Source of the DNA: Candidatus Fermentibacterota bacterium
GTDB taxonomy: Bacteria > Fermentibacterota > Fermentibacteria > Fermentibacterales > Fermentibacteraceae
DNA: 64,000 nt
Reading direction: 5' to 3'
NCBI GenBank assembly: GCA_002748705.1
Contig: PDSZ01000023.1
Coordinates: 124,001-188,000 of the forward strand
Made by a program: the position numbers and the translations under genes. Of the stretch, positions 8,807 through 17,405 are shown in pieces (the stretch's first letter is position 1; each line of letters starts with the position of its first letter). Under the pieces are notes generated by a model. The model saw only the letters and a program-made list of their open reading frames with translations, was not told the DNA's origin and did no database searches.

Positions 8807-10303
8807 ATGGTGCCGGAAGTTGTTGCAGGTTCTTCAGGAACCTGTATGGAAGAAGTGGAAAGCGTACTGGAGGGAGCATCCTTTTCTCTCAGCAGTGAAG
8901 CCAATGATGCCATTGCACAAGGCAGGGAAAAGATAGAAGCGCTTCTCCGGTCAGGTAAGCCTATTTACGGAGTAAACACAGGATTCGGAAGGCTTGCAGG
9001 AACAATAATTCCCTCTGAGGATCTGGCTCTTTTGCAGAAGAATCTTCTTCTGAGCCACGCCTGCGGAACTGGAGAGCCTTTTCCTGTCCATCTTGTAAGG
9101 GCGATGATGTTTCTTCGTGTTGCTTCCCTGGCACAGGGCAGAAGCGGTGTCAGGGCTGAAACAGTATCAGCGCTGGTTAAGCTTGGTAACAGCGGTTACA
9201 CTCCTGTGGTTCCTTCTCAGGGTTCCCTTGGGGCCTCAGGCGATCTGGCTCCCCTTTCCAGCATGTGCCTTCCCATACTTGGAGAAGGTGAGTGCTTTGA
9301 TCCCTCAGGCAGAATAATCTCCGGAGCTGAAGCAATGAAGGCTGCAGGTATTGCACCTGTTGAGCTTCAGGCAAAGGAAGGGCTTGCTCTCATCAACGGA
9401 ACCCAGGTTCTCACTGCTGTTGCGTGCTCTGCTTACATAAAGGCAAAAAAGCTTATGAAAGCAGCAGATGCAGCAGCGGCAATTACCCTTGAAGCCCTTC
9501 TGGGAACCGATGCCGCACTTGATGCTGAACTGGTTGGGCTCAGGCCTCATCCTGGAGCGGCAGCTTCTGCAGCTTTCATAAGGGAACAGCTGAAAGGCTC
9601 AGAGATTATTCACAGCCATTCCGGCTGCGGAAAGGTGCAGGACGCATACTCACTGAGATGCACCCCCCAGGTTCATGGAGCATCCAGGGATGCCCTTGAG
9701 TATGTTGGTCTTGTGCTTGACAGGGAGCTTAAGGCAGTAACAGACAATCCGCTGCTCATGGAAGACGGCAGAGCAGTCAGCGGTGGCAACTTTCACGGAC
9801 AGCCGGTTGCCCTTGCTGCGGATCATCTCAAGATAGCTGCCGCAGAACTGGCAAACATTTCAGAAAGACGAACCGAGAGGCTGCTGAACCCTGATCTCAG
9901 CGGCCTTCCTGCATTCCTTGCCCCCTCACCGGGGCTTAACTCAGGTCTGATGATAGCACAGTACACCGCAGCTGCCCTTGTTAGCGAAAACAAGGTGCTG
10001 GCACATCCTGCAAGCGTTGACAGTATTTCTGTAAGCGGAGCCCAGGAAGACCATGTGAGTATGGGTGCCACAGCATCCAGACAGGCTCTGGCTGTGGTTG
10101 AAAACAGCATTCATGTGCTTGCAGTAGAGCTTGCTTCAGCAGTGCAGGCCCACAGGCTTCTTGACCGGGGCAGAATGGGCACAGGAACTGAAAAGACATT
10201 CAATGCAGTGGCAGAGCTGTTTCCTCCCCTTGAGAGGGACAGACACTTTGCCGCTGAGCTTCAGGCCATACACGAACTCATCGAAAGGGGAATCATAGGC
10301 TGA
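8807..10303 (+). CDS. hutH: histidine ammonia-lyase
   Basis: Converts L-histidine to urocanate and ammonia. The MIO cofactor-forming triad Ala143-Ser144-Gly145 (GSLGASGDLAPL) is at the canonical place. The motifs GVNTGFGRLA, LLSHACGTGEP and VSENK fit histidine rather than phenylalanine lyases. About 498 residues, normal length. ATG 8807 is preferred because GGAGG at 8797-8801 is five bases upstream; an in-frame ATG at 8780 lacks a site. No hutU, hutI or hutG is nearby, and the next gene is riboswitch-controlled thi4. An aminomutase or a lyase for another aromatic amino acid is less likely. Confidence 0.9.
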   Translation: MVPEVVAGSSGTCMEEVESVLEGASFSLSSEANDAIAQGREKIEALLRSGKPIYGVNTGFGRLAGTIIPSEDLALLQKNLLLSHACGTGEPFPVHLVRAMMFLRVASLAQGRSGVRAETVSALVKLGNSGYTPVVPSQGSLGASGDLAPLSSMCLPILGEGECFDPSGRIISGAEAMKAAGIAPVELQAKEGLALINGTQVLTAVACSAYIKAKKLMKAADAAAAITLEALLGTDAALDAELVGLRPHPGAAASAAFIREQLKGSEIIHSHSGCGKVQDAYSLRCTPQVHGASRDALEYVGLVLDRELKAVTDNPLLMEDGRAVSGGNFHGQPVALAADHLKIAAAELANISERRTERLLNPDLSGLPAFLAPSPGLNSGLMIAQYTAAALVSENKVLAHPASVDSISVSGAQEDHVSMGATASRQALAVVENSIHVLAVELASAVQAHRLLDRGRMGTGTEKTFNAVAELFPPLERDRHFAAELQAIHELIERGIIG

Positions 10304-10378
10304 CCCTTCAAAAGGGGTGCTGTTTAAACAGCTGAGAACAGACCCTGGAACCTGATCCGGATAATACCGGCGGAGGAA
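10304..10378 (+). ncRNA. TPP riboswitch (THI element)
   Basis: The stretch between hutH and thi4 contains the thi-box landmarks in order: GGGGTGC, GCTGAGA, then ACCCTGGAACCTGATCCGGA and ATACCGGCGGAGG. P1 can form between CCTTC at 10305-10309 and GGAGG at 10370-10375. That GGAGG is also the ribosome binding site of thi4 (ATG at 10384), so ligand-stabilised P1 should block translation directly. There is no expression-platform terminator. Confidence 0.9.
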
Positions 10379-10383
10379 AAATA

Positions 10384-11148
10384 ATGGAAAATATTGTAAC
10401 CAGCGCTATTGCAGAAGACTATCACAGGAAGATTCAGGAGAGTGTAACTGCCCATGTGGCCATTGCAGGCGGAGGCCCTTCCGGTCTTGTGGCTGCCGCA
10501 GAGCTTGCCTCAAGGGGCCTGTCGGTGAATCTCTACGAAAAGAACCTTACTCCGGGAGGTGGCATGTGGGGAGGAGCAATGCTCTTCAATTCAATCCTCA
10601 TTGAAGAGGAGTTCGCTGAAACAGCAGAAGAACTTGGAATGAAACTGAGAAAGTACAGGGATTCTGTCCTTCTGGCAGACTCTGTTCAGGCCACAGCCGC
10701 TCTTATCTCCAGGGCATGTTCAGCAGGTGTACGAATGTTCAACGGCATGGCAGTGGAGGATGTTACAGTTGACAGATATGACAGGGTAAACGGCGTTGTT
10801 GTGAACTGGGCTCCTGTGATGAAGCTTGGAATGATGGTTGATCCTCTGATGACCTGCGCAGGCGCTGTGCTGGACGCAACAGGGCATCCTGCAGAGATAG
10901 TGACACGATTTGCAGCAAAGAACAATACAGAAATTACTGTTCCCGGCGAGGCCAGTCTGAATGTTGAGATGGGTGAGAAGCACACAGTTGAACACACAGG
11001 CATGGTTCACCCGGGGCTGTTCGTAAGCGGCATGAGCGCCTGTGCCACAGCAGGAGGTTACAGAATGGGGCCTGTTTTCGGCGGAATGCTCAAGTCAGGG
11101 CTGAAAGCGGCAGAAGAGATAACGGAATATCTGAACAAATCTCAGTAG
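10384..11148 (+). CDS. thi4: Thi4-type thiazole synthase (sulfide-dependent or atypical)
   Basis: Makes the thiazole phosphate precursor of thiamine from NAD and glycine. The dinucleotide fold motif IAGGGPSGLVAA is near residues 28-39, followed by the family block GGGMWGGAMLFN. The iron-binding Asp (VDP) and His (ATGHPAEI) are present. The residue two before Asp-Pro, which is Cys in suicidal yeast-type enzymes and His in archaeal sulfide-using enzymes, is Met151 here (GMMVDP). 254 residues, normal. It sits behind a TPP riboswitch, which confirms the thiamine role. It overlaps the convergent FmdB-like gene by 7 bases. Confidence 0.92.
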   Translation: MENIVTSAIAEDYHRKIQESVTAHVAIAGGGPSGLVAAAELASRGLSVNLYEKNLTPGGGMWGGAMLFNSILIEEEFAETAEELGMKLRKYRDSVLLADSVQATAALISRACSAGVRMFNGMAVEDVTVDRYDRVNGVVVNWAPVMKLGMMVDPLMTCAGAVLDATGHPAEIVTRFAAKNNTEITVPGEASLNVEMGEKHTVEHTGMVHPGLFVSGMSACATAGGYRMGPVFGGMLKSGLKAAEEITEYLNKSQ

Positions 11149-11546
11149 AGACCTGGATCCCGGGCAGGAGATGAGGATGCCTGTCCGGGGCCTTCCAGAC
11201 CCATCTCCTCAAGTTCCTGTTCTATCTTCTCAGGATCTTCTCCTGATTCCAGACGGTTAAGGGCATGTTCCAGTTCCGGTCCCAGTTCTTCGCCCATTTC
11301 GTCTGCCATCTGTCTTACTGCCTTTGCCATTGACCTGGGGTCATTTTCATCCACATCTGCCAGATCAGCTGCCAGTTCATCATCGGACTTTTTTCTGAAT
11401 ACAGTGGCTGTGAATGTACTCATGACTCTTTCCAGTTCTCTGGATGAACAGCCAGGGCAGGTCAGGTCTGCTTCCTTTCTGTCACCCCGCATGAGAAACT
11501 GGTAGATTGTGTTGCATGCTTTGCAGTAATACTCATAAATAGGCAT
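11142..11546 (-). CDS. FmdB-type zinc-ribbon protein
   Basis: A 134-residue protein starting with the FmdB zinc ribbon: MPIYEYYCKACN followed by TCPGCSS gives four cysteines (CxxC...CxxC) within the first 40 residues. The remainder is acidic, probably helical, and of low complexity. FmdB-like proteins are often called regulators, but their function is poorly known. It is the last gene of the minus-strand vitamin B6 cluster, following the DUF89 gene with one shared base, and it overlaps the 3' end of thi4 on the opposite strand. Confidence 0.75.
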   Translation of the reverse strand: MPIYEYYCKACNTIYQFLMRGDRKEADLTCPGCSSRELERVMSTFTATVFRKKSDDELAADLADVDENDPRSMAKAVRQMADEMGEELGPELEHALNRLESGEDPEKIEQELEEMGLEGPGQASSSPARDPGLY

Positions 11547-12409
11547 CAGTTCTCCTCTTCTGTGAACCGGCTGAAAACACCATGGCCTTCACTTAACCCT
11601 GTGGCACGGGAAATTACCGGACACTTTACAACGAAAGAATGAAAAATACGAGAATCGTTCAGTCCGAAAAGCCCCTCAAAGTTCCCCTGTCCCTTGGCTA
11701 TTATCAAATCTGCACAGTTGAAGACATCAAGTGCTTTGCCTTTTAATTGTTCCGGCAGGACAGATGGAGCATCAGTACTTCCTGAAACAAGCTCCGCTTC
11801 CAGATGAAGCCCTGCCTGTTCCGCATCGGAAATAACCGCATCGTTCATCACAGGCTTCTGTCTGGTCATGTAGTATCGTTTTCCTCTGAAACCGCTCAGT
11901 TCCAGAAAGAGCCTGTCCATTACAGTTTCTCCTGCGTTGTCTCCAAGAATTAGAAGGGTTTCAGCCTTTTCAAGAAGGCCGAGAAATAGAGACCTCTCAT
12001 CTGCAGCAAGCTGTTTGGCAAACACTTCCATCAGCTCTTTCTTTGAAGGCAGCGGCTTTCCCTGCCCCACATCAAGAAGGTTGCACCAGGTGGAAGCGGC
12101 AAGGGCTTTTTCCGGTGGATTTTCAGAGTTTAGAAACTCATTGCGAAGAATACCGTATACTGAGAGCATCTCCTTTGTGAAAAAGGCCTTCTCTTCACTG
12201 TAGATATCTGTTCCCTGAAGTGAATCTTTTCTCAGCCATCTCCATGCTTCAGAACCTGCCAGAGGAGGAGTCATGCCCTTTTCAAGTTCACTGTATACAG
12301 AGGCAAGGTATCTTTCCAGATACTCCCGGGAAAGACCGCTTCGTCTGGTGTATTCGCTGAACCCTCTGCGAAAGCAGCTGAAACACTCTTCGCCAGGCTT
12401 AAGACCCAA
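11546..12409 (-). CDS. DUF89/ARMT1-family damage-control phosphatase
   Basis: A 287-residue DUF89 (ARMT1-like) metal-dependent phosphatase. The Asp/Asn-rich active-site motif ILGDNAGE is near residue 155, followed by MTRQKPVMNDA and DLIIAKGQGNFEG, in family order. An N-terminal helical region carries CFSCFRRG. The family removes damaged or overflow phosphometabolites, including sugar phosphates. Here it overlaps the 3' end of pdxT by about 11 bases in the PLP operon, whose enzyme PdxS uses ribose-5-phosphate and triose phosphate. A clean-up role for that pathway is a plausible inference. Confidence 0.8.
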   Translation of the reverse strand: MGLKPGEECFSCFRRGFSEYTRRSGLSREYLERYLASVYSELEKGMTPPLAGSEAWRWLRKDSLQGTDIYSEEKAFFTKEMLSVYGILRNEFLNSENPPEKALAASTWCNLLDVGQGKPLPSKKELMEVFAKQLAADERSLFLGLLEKAETLLILGDNAGETVMDRLFLELSGFRGKRYYMTRQKPVMNDAVISDAEQAGLHLEAELVSGSTDAPSVLPEQLKGKALDVFNCADLIIAKGQGNFEGLFGLNDSRIFHSFVVKCPVISRATGLSEGHGVFSRFTEEEN

Positions 12410-12989
12410 TTCCAGACTCCCTTAGAAAGAGAGCGTGAACCCTGGAGTCATCGGTGAGTTCAGGGTGGAAACTGCTGAGCCAGACATTCCGGTATCTCAG
12501 GAACACAGGCCCTTCTTTCACACTGCTGAGTACCTGAATCTCGTCACTGTCAGGGATGAGAAGAGGAGCCCTTATGAAAACCCCCGGATATGTTTCTTCA
12601 ATACCGGTTATCTTCAGGTCTGCCTGAAAACTTGCTATCTGACGGCCGAAACGGTTTCTCTCGGCTGTTACAGGTGCAAGAGCCAGGCTCTCCTGGTTTA
12701 CTTTGTGCTCCCTTTCAGTAACCCTTGAGGAGAGCAGAATGGAGCCGGCGCAGGTGCCCCAGACCGGAAGACCTGCGCTGACTGTATTATTAATGGGCTC
12801 AGCAAGATTCCACCGCCGAACCAGTTTTATCAGGGCAGTGGATTCGCCGCCGGGGATTACCAGAGCCTGAAGCCCTTTCAGGTGTTCAGGAAGACGGATC
12901 TCTCTGGTGGAACATTCAAGTGTTCTGAGCATCTGCACATGCTCAATAACCCCTCCCTGAAGGGCAAGTACTCCGATAACAGGTTTCAT
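12399..12989 (-). CDS. pdxT: pyridoxal 5'-phosphate synthase glutaminase subunit PdxT
   Basis: Hydrolyses glutamine and channels ammonia to PdxS. It has all class I-type glutaminase elements: PGGEST (residues 46-51), the nucleophile Cys80 in WGTCAG, and the His175/Glu177 pair in SFHPEL. 196 residues, normal. The start overlaps the pdxS stop, as usual for this two-subunit enzyme. No signal peptide; cytosolic complex of twelve PdxS and twelve PdxT subunits in known cases. Confidence 0.96.
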   Translation of the reverse strand: MKPVIGVLALQGGVIEHVQMLRTLECSTREIRLPEHLKGLQALVIPGGESTALIKLVRRWNLAEPINNTVSAGLPVWGTCAGSILLSSRVTEREHKVNQESLALAPVTAERNRFGRQIASFQADLKITGIEETYPGVFIRAPLLIPDSDEIQVLSSVKEGPVFLRYRNVWLSSFHPELTDDSRVHALFLRESGIGS

Positions 12990-13882
12990 TACCAGCCTCT
13001 GTCAGCCATTCTCTGGTCTTCAGGAATAGTGGATATGTTGATTCCAACCATCGCTTCTCCCAGACCGGCACTTACTCTGGCTATCACCTCAGGCCTGTCG
13101 AACTGGCTAACTGCCTCAACGATTGCTTTTGCCCTCATTGCAGGATTTCCGCTCTTGAATATTCCGCTGCCTACGAAAACACCGTCAACACCAAGCTGCA
13201 TCATCAGCGCTGCATCTGCCGGTGTTGCAACACCGCCTGCTGCAAAGTTCACCACAGGAAGCGAGCCGTTCTCGTGGACATATTTAACCAGCTCGTAAGG
13301 CGCCCCCATTACCTTCGCAACTGACATGAGTTCCTCAAACGGAGTGGCCTGAAGGATTCTGATCTCGCCCAGCACCGACCTGGCATGACGAACTGCTTCA
13401 ACCACATTTCCTGTCCCGGCTTCACCTTTAGTTCTTATCATGGCCGCCCCTTCACCGATTCTTCTGAGAGCCTCGGCAAGAACAGTTGCTCCGCACACGA
13501 AGGGAACCTTGAAATCCCATTTGTTCACATGGTTTGCTTCATCGGCAGGGGTGAGAACCTCAGATTCGTCGATGAAATCGATCTGAAGAGCCTCCAGTAC
13601 CTGCGCTTCCACAAAGTGGCCTATTCTGCACTTTGCCATTACCGGTATTGTTACAGCTTCCTGTATTCCTCTTATCATGTCAGGATCGGACATTCTGGCA
13701 ACACCGCCCTGGGCCCTTATGTCTGCTGGAACTCTCTCAAGGGCCATTACAGCCACGGCACCAGCATCTTCAGCAATCTTTGCCTGCTCGGCGTTTACCA
13801 CATCCATGATAACTCCGCCTTTTAGCATTCTTGCGTGACCTGTCTTTACCTTCCAAGTACCTTCATCTCTCACGAAACTCAT
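12989..13882 (-). CDS. pdxS: pyridoxal 5'-phosphate synthase lyase subunit PdxS
   Basis: A 297-residue TIM-barrel synthase that builds PLP from ribose 5-phosphate, glyceraldehyde 3-phosphate and ammonia. Recognisable blocks are [14 protein letters not shown] (Asp27), [14 protein letters not shown] with the Schiff-base Lys84, and the phosphate-binding loops [14 protein letters not shown] and [10 protein letters not shown]. Highly conserved, full length. It follows a small secreted-protein gene by only four bases and is followed by pdxT with a one-base overlap. This operon gives the cell the DXP-independent route to vitamin B6. Confidence 0.98.
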   Translation of the reverse strand: MSFVRDEGTWKVKTGHARMLKGGVIMDVVNAEQAKIAEDAGAVAVMALERVPADIRAQGGVARMSDPDMIRGIQEAVTIPVMAKCRIGHFVEAQVLEALQIDFIDESEVLTPADEANHVNKWDFKVPFVCGATVLAEALRRIGEGAAMIRTKGEAGTGNVVEAVRHARSVLGEIRILQATPFEELMSVAKVMGAPYELVKYVHENGSLPVVNFAAGGVATPADAALMMQLGVDGVFVGSGIFKSGNPAMRAKAIVEAVSQFDRPEVIARVSAGLGEAMVGINISTIPEDQRMADRGW

Positions 13883-13886
13883 AATT

Positions 13887-14357
13887 TTACCTCATAGATT
13901 GAACTGACATAAGAAACGCCTCACTACAGGACTGCCACCTTTCAAATGAGGCTGAAAGAAGCTCTTTCGAAAGCCGGCTGCTTACATTGCCGAAGCAAAG
14001 GCGACAGGTAATAATGCAGTCTGCACATGACTTAAGATAAGATGCCCAGCGCGCGGCGGTTTCTTCCGGAAGATTATCCGTTGAGTGGAGAACAGCATAG
14101 CTGAGAGCCGCTTCAGCCCTGAGCAGGGATATTCCGGCGTTCAGCCTGTATACCCTGCCTCTGTCAAGACCTGCCCAGGAGTCAAGAAGCCCTGCCAGCT
14201 CCCTGTCGAGACCTGTGAAGGTCTCAGCAGATACAGGAAGAGACAACTCCCAGGTTCCTTCAGTCTGCGGCAATGCTCCTGTGAAGGTCTCAGCAGAGAC
14301 AGGAAGGAACAACGCCGATGCGCACAGTAAAGCCATTAGTATAAACTGCATTTTCAT
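13887..14357 (-). CDS. small secreted protein with duplicated signal-cleavage segment
   Basis: About 156 residues, unknown family. From ATG 14357 it opens with [17 protein letters not shown], a good signal peptide, and then contains [10 protein letters not shown] twice, 22 residues apart, from a DNA duplication. The mature part is helical and contains several cysteines ([11 protein letters not shown]). A GTG at 14393 is an alternative start but would put extra residues before the signal peptide. It ends four bases before pdxS, so it may be transcribed with the vitamin B6 genes, although no functional link is apparent. Confidence 0.55.
   Translation of the reverse strand: MKMQFILMALLCASALFLPVSAETFTGALPQTEGTWELSLPVSAETFTGLDRELAGLLDSWAGLDRGRVYRLNAGISLLRAEAALSYAVLHSTDNLPEETAARWASYLKSCADCIITCRLCFGNVSSRLSKELLSASFERWQSCSEAFLMSVQSMR
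14212..14312. repeat. direct repeat, period 66 bp, inside secreted-protein gene
   Basis: Copies at 14212-14246 and 14278-14312 share an exact 20-base core beginning CCTGTGAAGGTCTCAGCAGA and differ at only a few later positions. The unit is in frame (22 codons) and doubles the [10 protein letters not shown] segment around the expected signal-peptidase site. Confidence 0.85.
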
Positions 14358-14395
14358 AGTACGAATATATAACAGTGAACCGGTTGTCCACACCG

Positions 14396-14424
14396 TTTAC
14401 ACGCTGCCTTCAGGTTAGTATTAT
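14396..14424 (+). promoter_or_regulatory. sigma-70-like promoter for the gene at 14462
   Basis: TTTACA at 14396-14401, 17-base spacer, TATTAT at 14419-14424. Each hexamer has one mismatch. A start near 14431 supports the TTG start codon at 14462. Confidence 0.55.
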
Positions 14425-14461
14425 GTGCACTGAATTTCTGACACCTTTTTTCGGAGGCCTA

Positions 14462-14836
14462 TTGAAAAATCTTGTTCTTCTCTTTGCTCTCAGCGCAGCT
14501 GCTCTGTCTGGAATTGTGGAGGACTGCAACCTGAGAGGTATTCCTGTCACCTCGGCGCTTGTCTCCGATGAGCTTCTTACAGTGGAGATGGAGGGCAGCC
14601 TTGCTATGGGGGATTCTCTGCTTAAACACTATGGCGGTGTTTTCTTTCTCCTTGCAGACAGCATAAGTGCAGGATGGCCGGTTGTGGGCCTTCAGGTGGA
14701 TATCACCGGAGCTTCTCTCATACTCTTCAGGGAAGATGTATTCAGTGCAGTTGAGAGAATGCAGCAGGGGCTTGATGAGTCGGTTCTCGCAAGCTGGATA
14801 CTTGAACACACATGGGTAACAGATCAGGGGTTATAG
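14462..14836 (+). CDS. small secreted protein, unknown function
   Basis: A 124-residue protein I do not recognise. From TTG 14462 it reads MKNLVLLFALSAAALSG, a convincing signal peptide. GGAGG at 14453-14457 lies four bases upstream, and a promoter at 14396-14424 would start transcription just before it, so earlier start codons are unlikely. The mature part is about 105 residues with alternating hydrophobic pattern and a single Cys near the new N-terminus. It is divergent from the vitamin B6 cluster and convergent with the WbaP-like gene, whose end it overlaps by six bases. Confidence 0.55.
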   Translation: MKNLVLLFALSAAALSGIVEDCNLRGIPVTSALVSDELLTVEMEGSLAMGDSLLKHYGGVFFLLADSISAGWPVVGLQVDITGASLILFREDVFSAVERMQQGLDESVLASWILEHTWVTDQGL

Positions 14837-16255
14837 CCCTCCTTTTCCAAAGAACATTACAGGTACTGTTTTCATTATGAGTCTGAAATCCAGTGCGCAG
14901 GTAGCGTCAATGGTATAGAGAAAATCCAGAAACTGTGACTTGTCGAAAGGCAGTCTGCTGCGTCCGTAGACCTGCCATATGCCTGTAAGCCCGGGCTTCA
15001 CCTGAAACCGTCTTCTCTGCCATCCTCTGTAGTGTTCAAGCTCATATGGTATGCATGGTCTTGGGCCTACGATTGTCATTTCGCCTTTGAGAACATTGAT
15101 GAACTGGGGAAGCTCGTCTATAGAAGTTTTTCGAATAATTCTGCCTATGGTGGTAACCCTTGAGGTCTGGTTCAGCTTGAAGGTTTCTTTCTCCTGGCCT
15201 GCGCTTTCTCCTTTGGCGTAATTCCTGAAATACTCCCTGTGGGCTTTTGTGTTGGTATTACCAACCTTCATGGATCTGAACTTCAGGAAATTGAAGTGTT
15301 TTTCCTCAAATCCAACCCGTTCCTGCCTGAAGATCAAAGGTCCTTTGCTTGTGAGTTTTATTCCCAGAGCAACAGCTGCCATAAGGGGAGAGAGTACTGT
15401 GAGGGCAGCAAGGGAAAGAATGATATCAAGTACTCTTGATGGAGCTTTGTTCCTGCCTTTAAGAATAAAGGTTATGGCACCGTAATCATCCAGGCTGAAC
15501 CAGGGATCGAAGTATCCCAGGCTGAACACTTCAGGGCCGTAAATCACAAATGGGATATCCTTGTCGTTAAGGGTAACGCAGGTTTCAGCTATACAGTTCA
15601 TTGTGTGGGATGAGTCAAAGAGAACGATAGCGCCGTCGCATTCTTTCTCAGCGACTTTTGTCAGCACGGTATCAGCAGCCTTACCTGAATCTTCCGGAAG
15701 TTTTTCTGAACAGAGTGCCAGCTCTTTTCCGCCGGAATAGACTATTGATTTCATTAGAAACCCGGCAACTGATTGATTTTTCTCAGGGTTTCCGATAATA
15801 AGAATTCTGGATCTTCTTCTGCCATTGTACAGCCATTTGAAGAACCCGGGCAGAATCAGCATTCTGGCAAGCAGTGAATAGGTCAGAAAAATGAACATGT
15901 TCATAACTGTTACCATACGGCTGTTTATGACTATACCTCTGGCGCCCTTAAGTATGAAAATGAAAAGTATGTACGCCCCTGTGACCAGAAAGACCGTTCT
16001 CATTGACCTGTAAAGCAACATGGATCTGTTCAGTGTAACTCTGATGGAATAGAGGTTTTCCACAAGTGCAGTGGAGAAGTAACCGACAAAAAGAAAAAGG
16101 AAGGTTCCCAGATACTCAGTAAGGGGAAAGACATTCAGTGAGCCGAACCTTATCATCACCGATGTGATTAAAGCCGCAGCGGTGATGACCATGTCAGTCA
16201 CCACCCCTGCAGAGTAGTATCTGGTATTCAGCGAAAGAGCTTCTGCTCTGGTCAA
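14831..16255 (-). CDS. WbaP-like polyprenyl-phosphate sugar phosphotransferase
   Basis: A 474-residue initiating transferase that loads a sugar-1-phosphate onto undecaprenyl phosphate for surface polysaccharide synthesis. Four to five N-terminal membrane helices (residues about 15-145) precede a Rossmann-like CoA-binding-type domain (LIIGNPEK, about 150-250). The C-terminal bacterial sugar-transferase domain has the hairpin helix near residue 275, then KFRSMK, TSIDELPQFINVLKGEM and IVGPRP. This is the polyisoprenyl-phosphate hexose transferase layout. It is followed upstream by an aminotransferase and a glycosyltransferase. The sugar is unknown. Confidence 0.88.
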   Translation of the reverse strand: MTRAEALSLNTRYYSAGVVTDMVITAAALITSVMIRFGSLNVFPLTEYLGTFLFLFVGYFSTALVENLYSIRVTLNRSMLLYRSMRTVFLVTGAYILFIFILKGARGIVINSRMVTVMNMFIFLTYSLLARMLILPGFFKWLYNGRRRSRILIIGNPEKNQSVAGFLMKSIVYSGGKELALCSEKLPEDSGKAADTVLTKVAEKECDGAIVLFDSSHTMNCIAETCVTLNDKDIPFVIYGPEVFSLGYFDPWFSLDDYGAITFILKGRNKAPSRVLDIILSLAALTVLSPLMAAVALGIKLTSKGPLIFRQERVGFEEKHFNFLKFRSMKVGNTNTKAHREYFRNYAKGESAGQEKETFKLNQTSRVTTIGRIIRKTSIDELPQFINVLKGEMTIVGPRPCIPYELEHYRGWQRRRFQVKPGLTGIWQVYGRSRLPFDKSQFLDFLYTIDATCALDFRLIMKTVPVMFFGKGGL

Positions 16256-16256
16256 A

Positions 16257-17405
16257 TCAGCCTTTCCTGAAAAAGTCCTCTATTGCTCCTGCCACTTCTT
16301 TCTGCTGTTCATTGCCAAGTTCAGGAAACATTGGAAGTGTCATGTTTTCTGCGGCGTTCTTCTCGCACACCGGAAAGTCTCCCTTTGAGTAGCCAAGGTG
16401 AGCATAGGCTTTCTGAGTGTGCAGCGGCTCAGGGTAGTGGAGTCCGGCGCCTATCTTCCTCTCTTCCAGGAACTCTCTGAGCCTTTTTCTTTCAGGTGTG
16501 TGCACTGCGTAGAGGTGGAATACATGTCTGGTTTCCGGTGCAACCTGAGGGAGTTCCAGAGGTGTCTTCGCAAGGAGTTTCTCATAACGCCCTGCAGCTT
16601 CAATTCTGCCGTTGTTCCAGTTGTGAATATACCCTGTCTTGATTCCCAGCACAGCGCCCTGGAAGGCAGACATTCGATAGTTGTGACCGATGCAGTCGTA
16701 GTAATACTTCTGAGAAGAGCCATGATCCCTCAGACTACGCATCTTTGCCGCAAGCCTGTCGTCGTTGGTGGTAACTGCTCCACCTTCTCCCCAGGCGCCC
16801 ATGTTCTTGCCGGGATAAAAGCTGAAGCTGGCCGCATTGCCGAAACTGCCTGTGCTTCTTCCGGCTCTTGAGCCGTCATGGGACTGGGCGGCATCCTCAA
16901 AGAGATGAAGCCCGTATTGTTCTGCTATAGCCTCCAGAGCTTCATAGTCTGCCGCCTGGCCGTAAAGGTCAACTGCAACAATACCTCTTATGACAGCACC
17001 TGTTCTGGAATCCACAGGTTTGCCGTTTTTCATCGAGGCTTTAAGCAGCTCTTCAACCTTCTCAGGCGAAAGGTTCCATGTTACCGGGTCTGCATCTGCA
17101 AAAACCGGAACATGTCCTGCAAGTATTATTCCCTCGGCAGTTGCAGTGAAGGTATTGGGAGGGGTTATGAGACCGCTTCCAGCAGGAAGTTCAGAAGCCC
17201 ATATCATTCCATGCACTGCAGCGGTGCCGCTTGAAAGGGCAATGCAGTGTTTCACGCCACACAGCTCAGCGAACTTTTCTTCAAAGTTCTTTACCTTCGG
17301 TCCGAGAACATAGTAGCAGGTTTCCATTATTTCATCGAACTCAGGTCTTACTTCATCCCTTATCTGTAAGTACTGGGCTTTAAGGTCCAGGAAGGGTACT
17401 GCCAT
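16257..17405 (-). CDS. DegT/DnrJ/EryC1/StrS aminotransferase
   Basis: A 382-residue PLP-dependent sugar aminotransferase of the DegT family, which makes amino sugars on nucleotide-sugar donors. Family blocks include LDLKAQYLQIRDE at the N-terminus, ALSSGTAAVHGMIWA, FEDAAQSHD and the PLP-lysine segment FSFYPGKNMGAWGEGG. The C-terminal MTLPMFPEL is also typical. It overlaps the GT2 gene at TGATG and lies one base from the WbaP-like gene, so it probably supplies an amino sugar to the same surface glycan. Confidence 0.9.
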   Translation of the reverse strand: MAVPFLDLKAQYLQIRDEVRPEFDEIMETCYYVLGPKVKNFEEKFAELCGVKHCIALSSGTAAVHGMIWASELPAGSGLITPPNTFTATAEGIILAGHVPVFADADPVTWNLSPEKVEELLKASMKNGKPVDSRTGAVIRGIVAVDLYGQAADYEALEAIAEQYGLHLFEDAAQSHDGSRAGRSTGSFGNAASFSFYPGKNMGAWGEGGAVTTNDDRLAAKMRSLRDHGSSQKYYYDCIGHNYRMSAFQGAVLGIKTGYIHNWNNGRIEAAGRYEKLLAKTPLELPQVAPETRHVFHLYAVHTPERKRLREFLEERKIGAGLHYPEPLHTQKAYAHLGYSKGDFPVCEKNAAENMTLPMFPELGNEQQKEVAGAIEDFFRKG

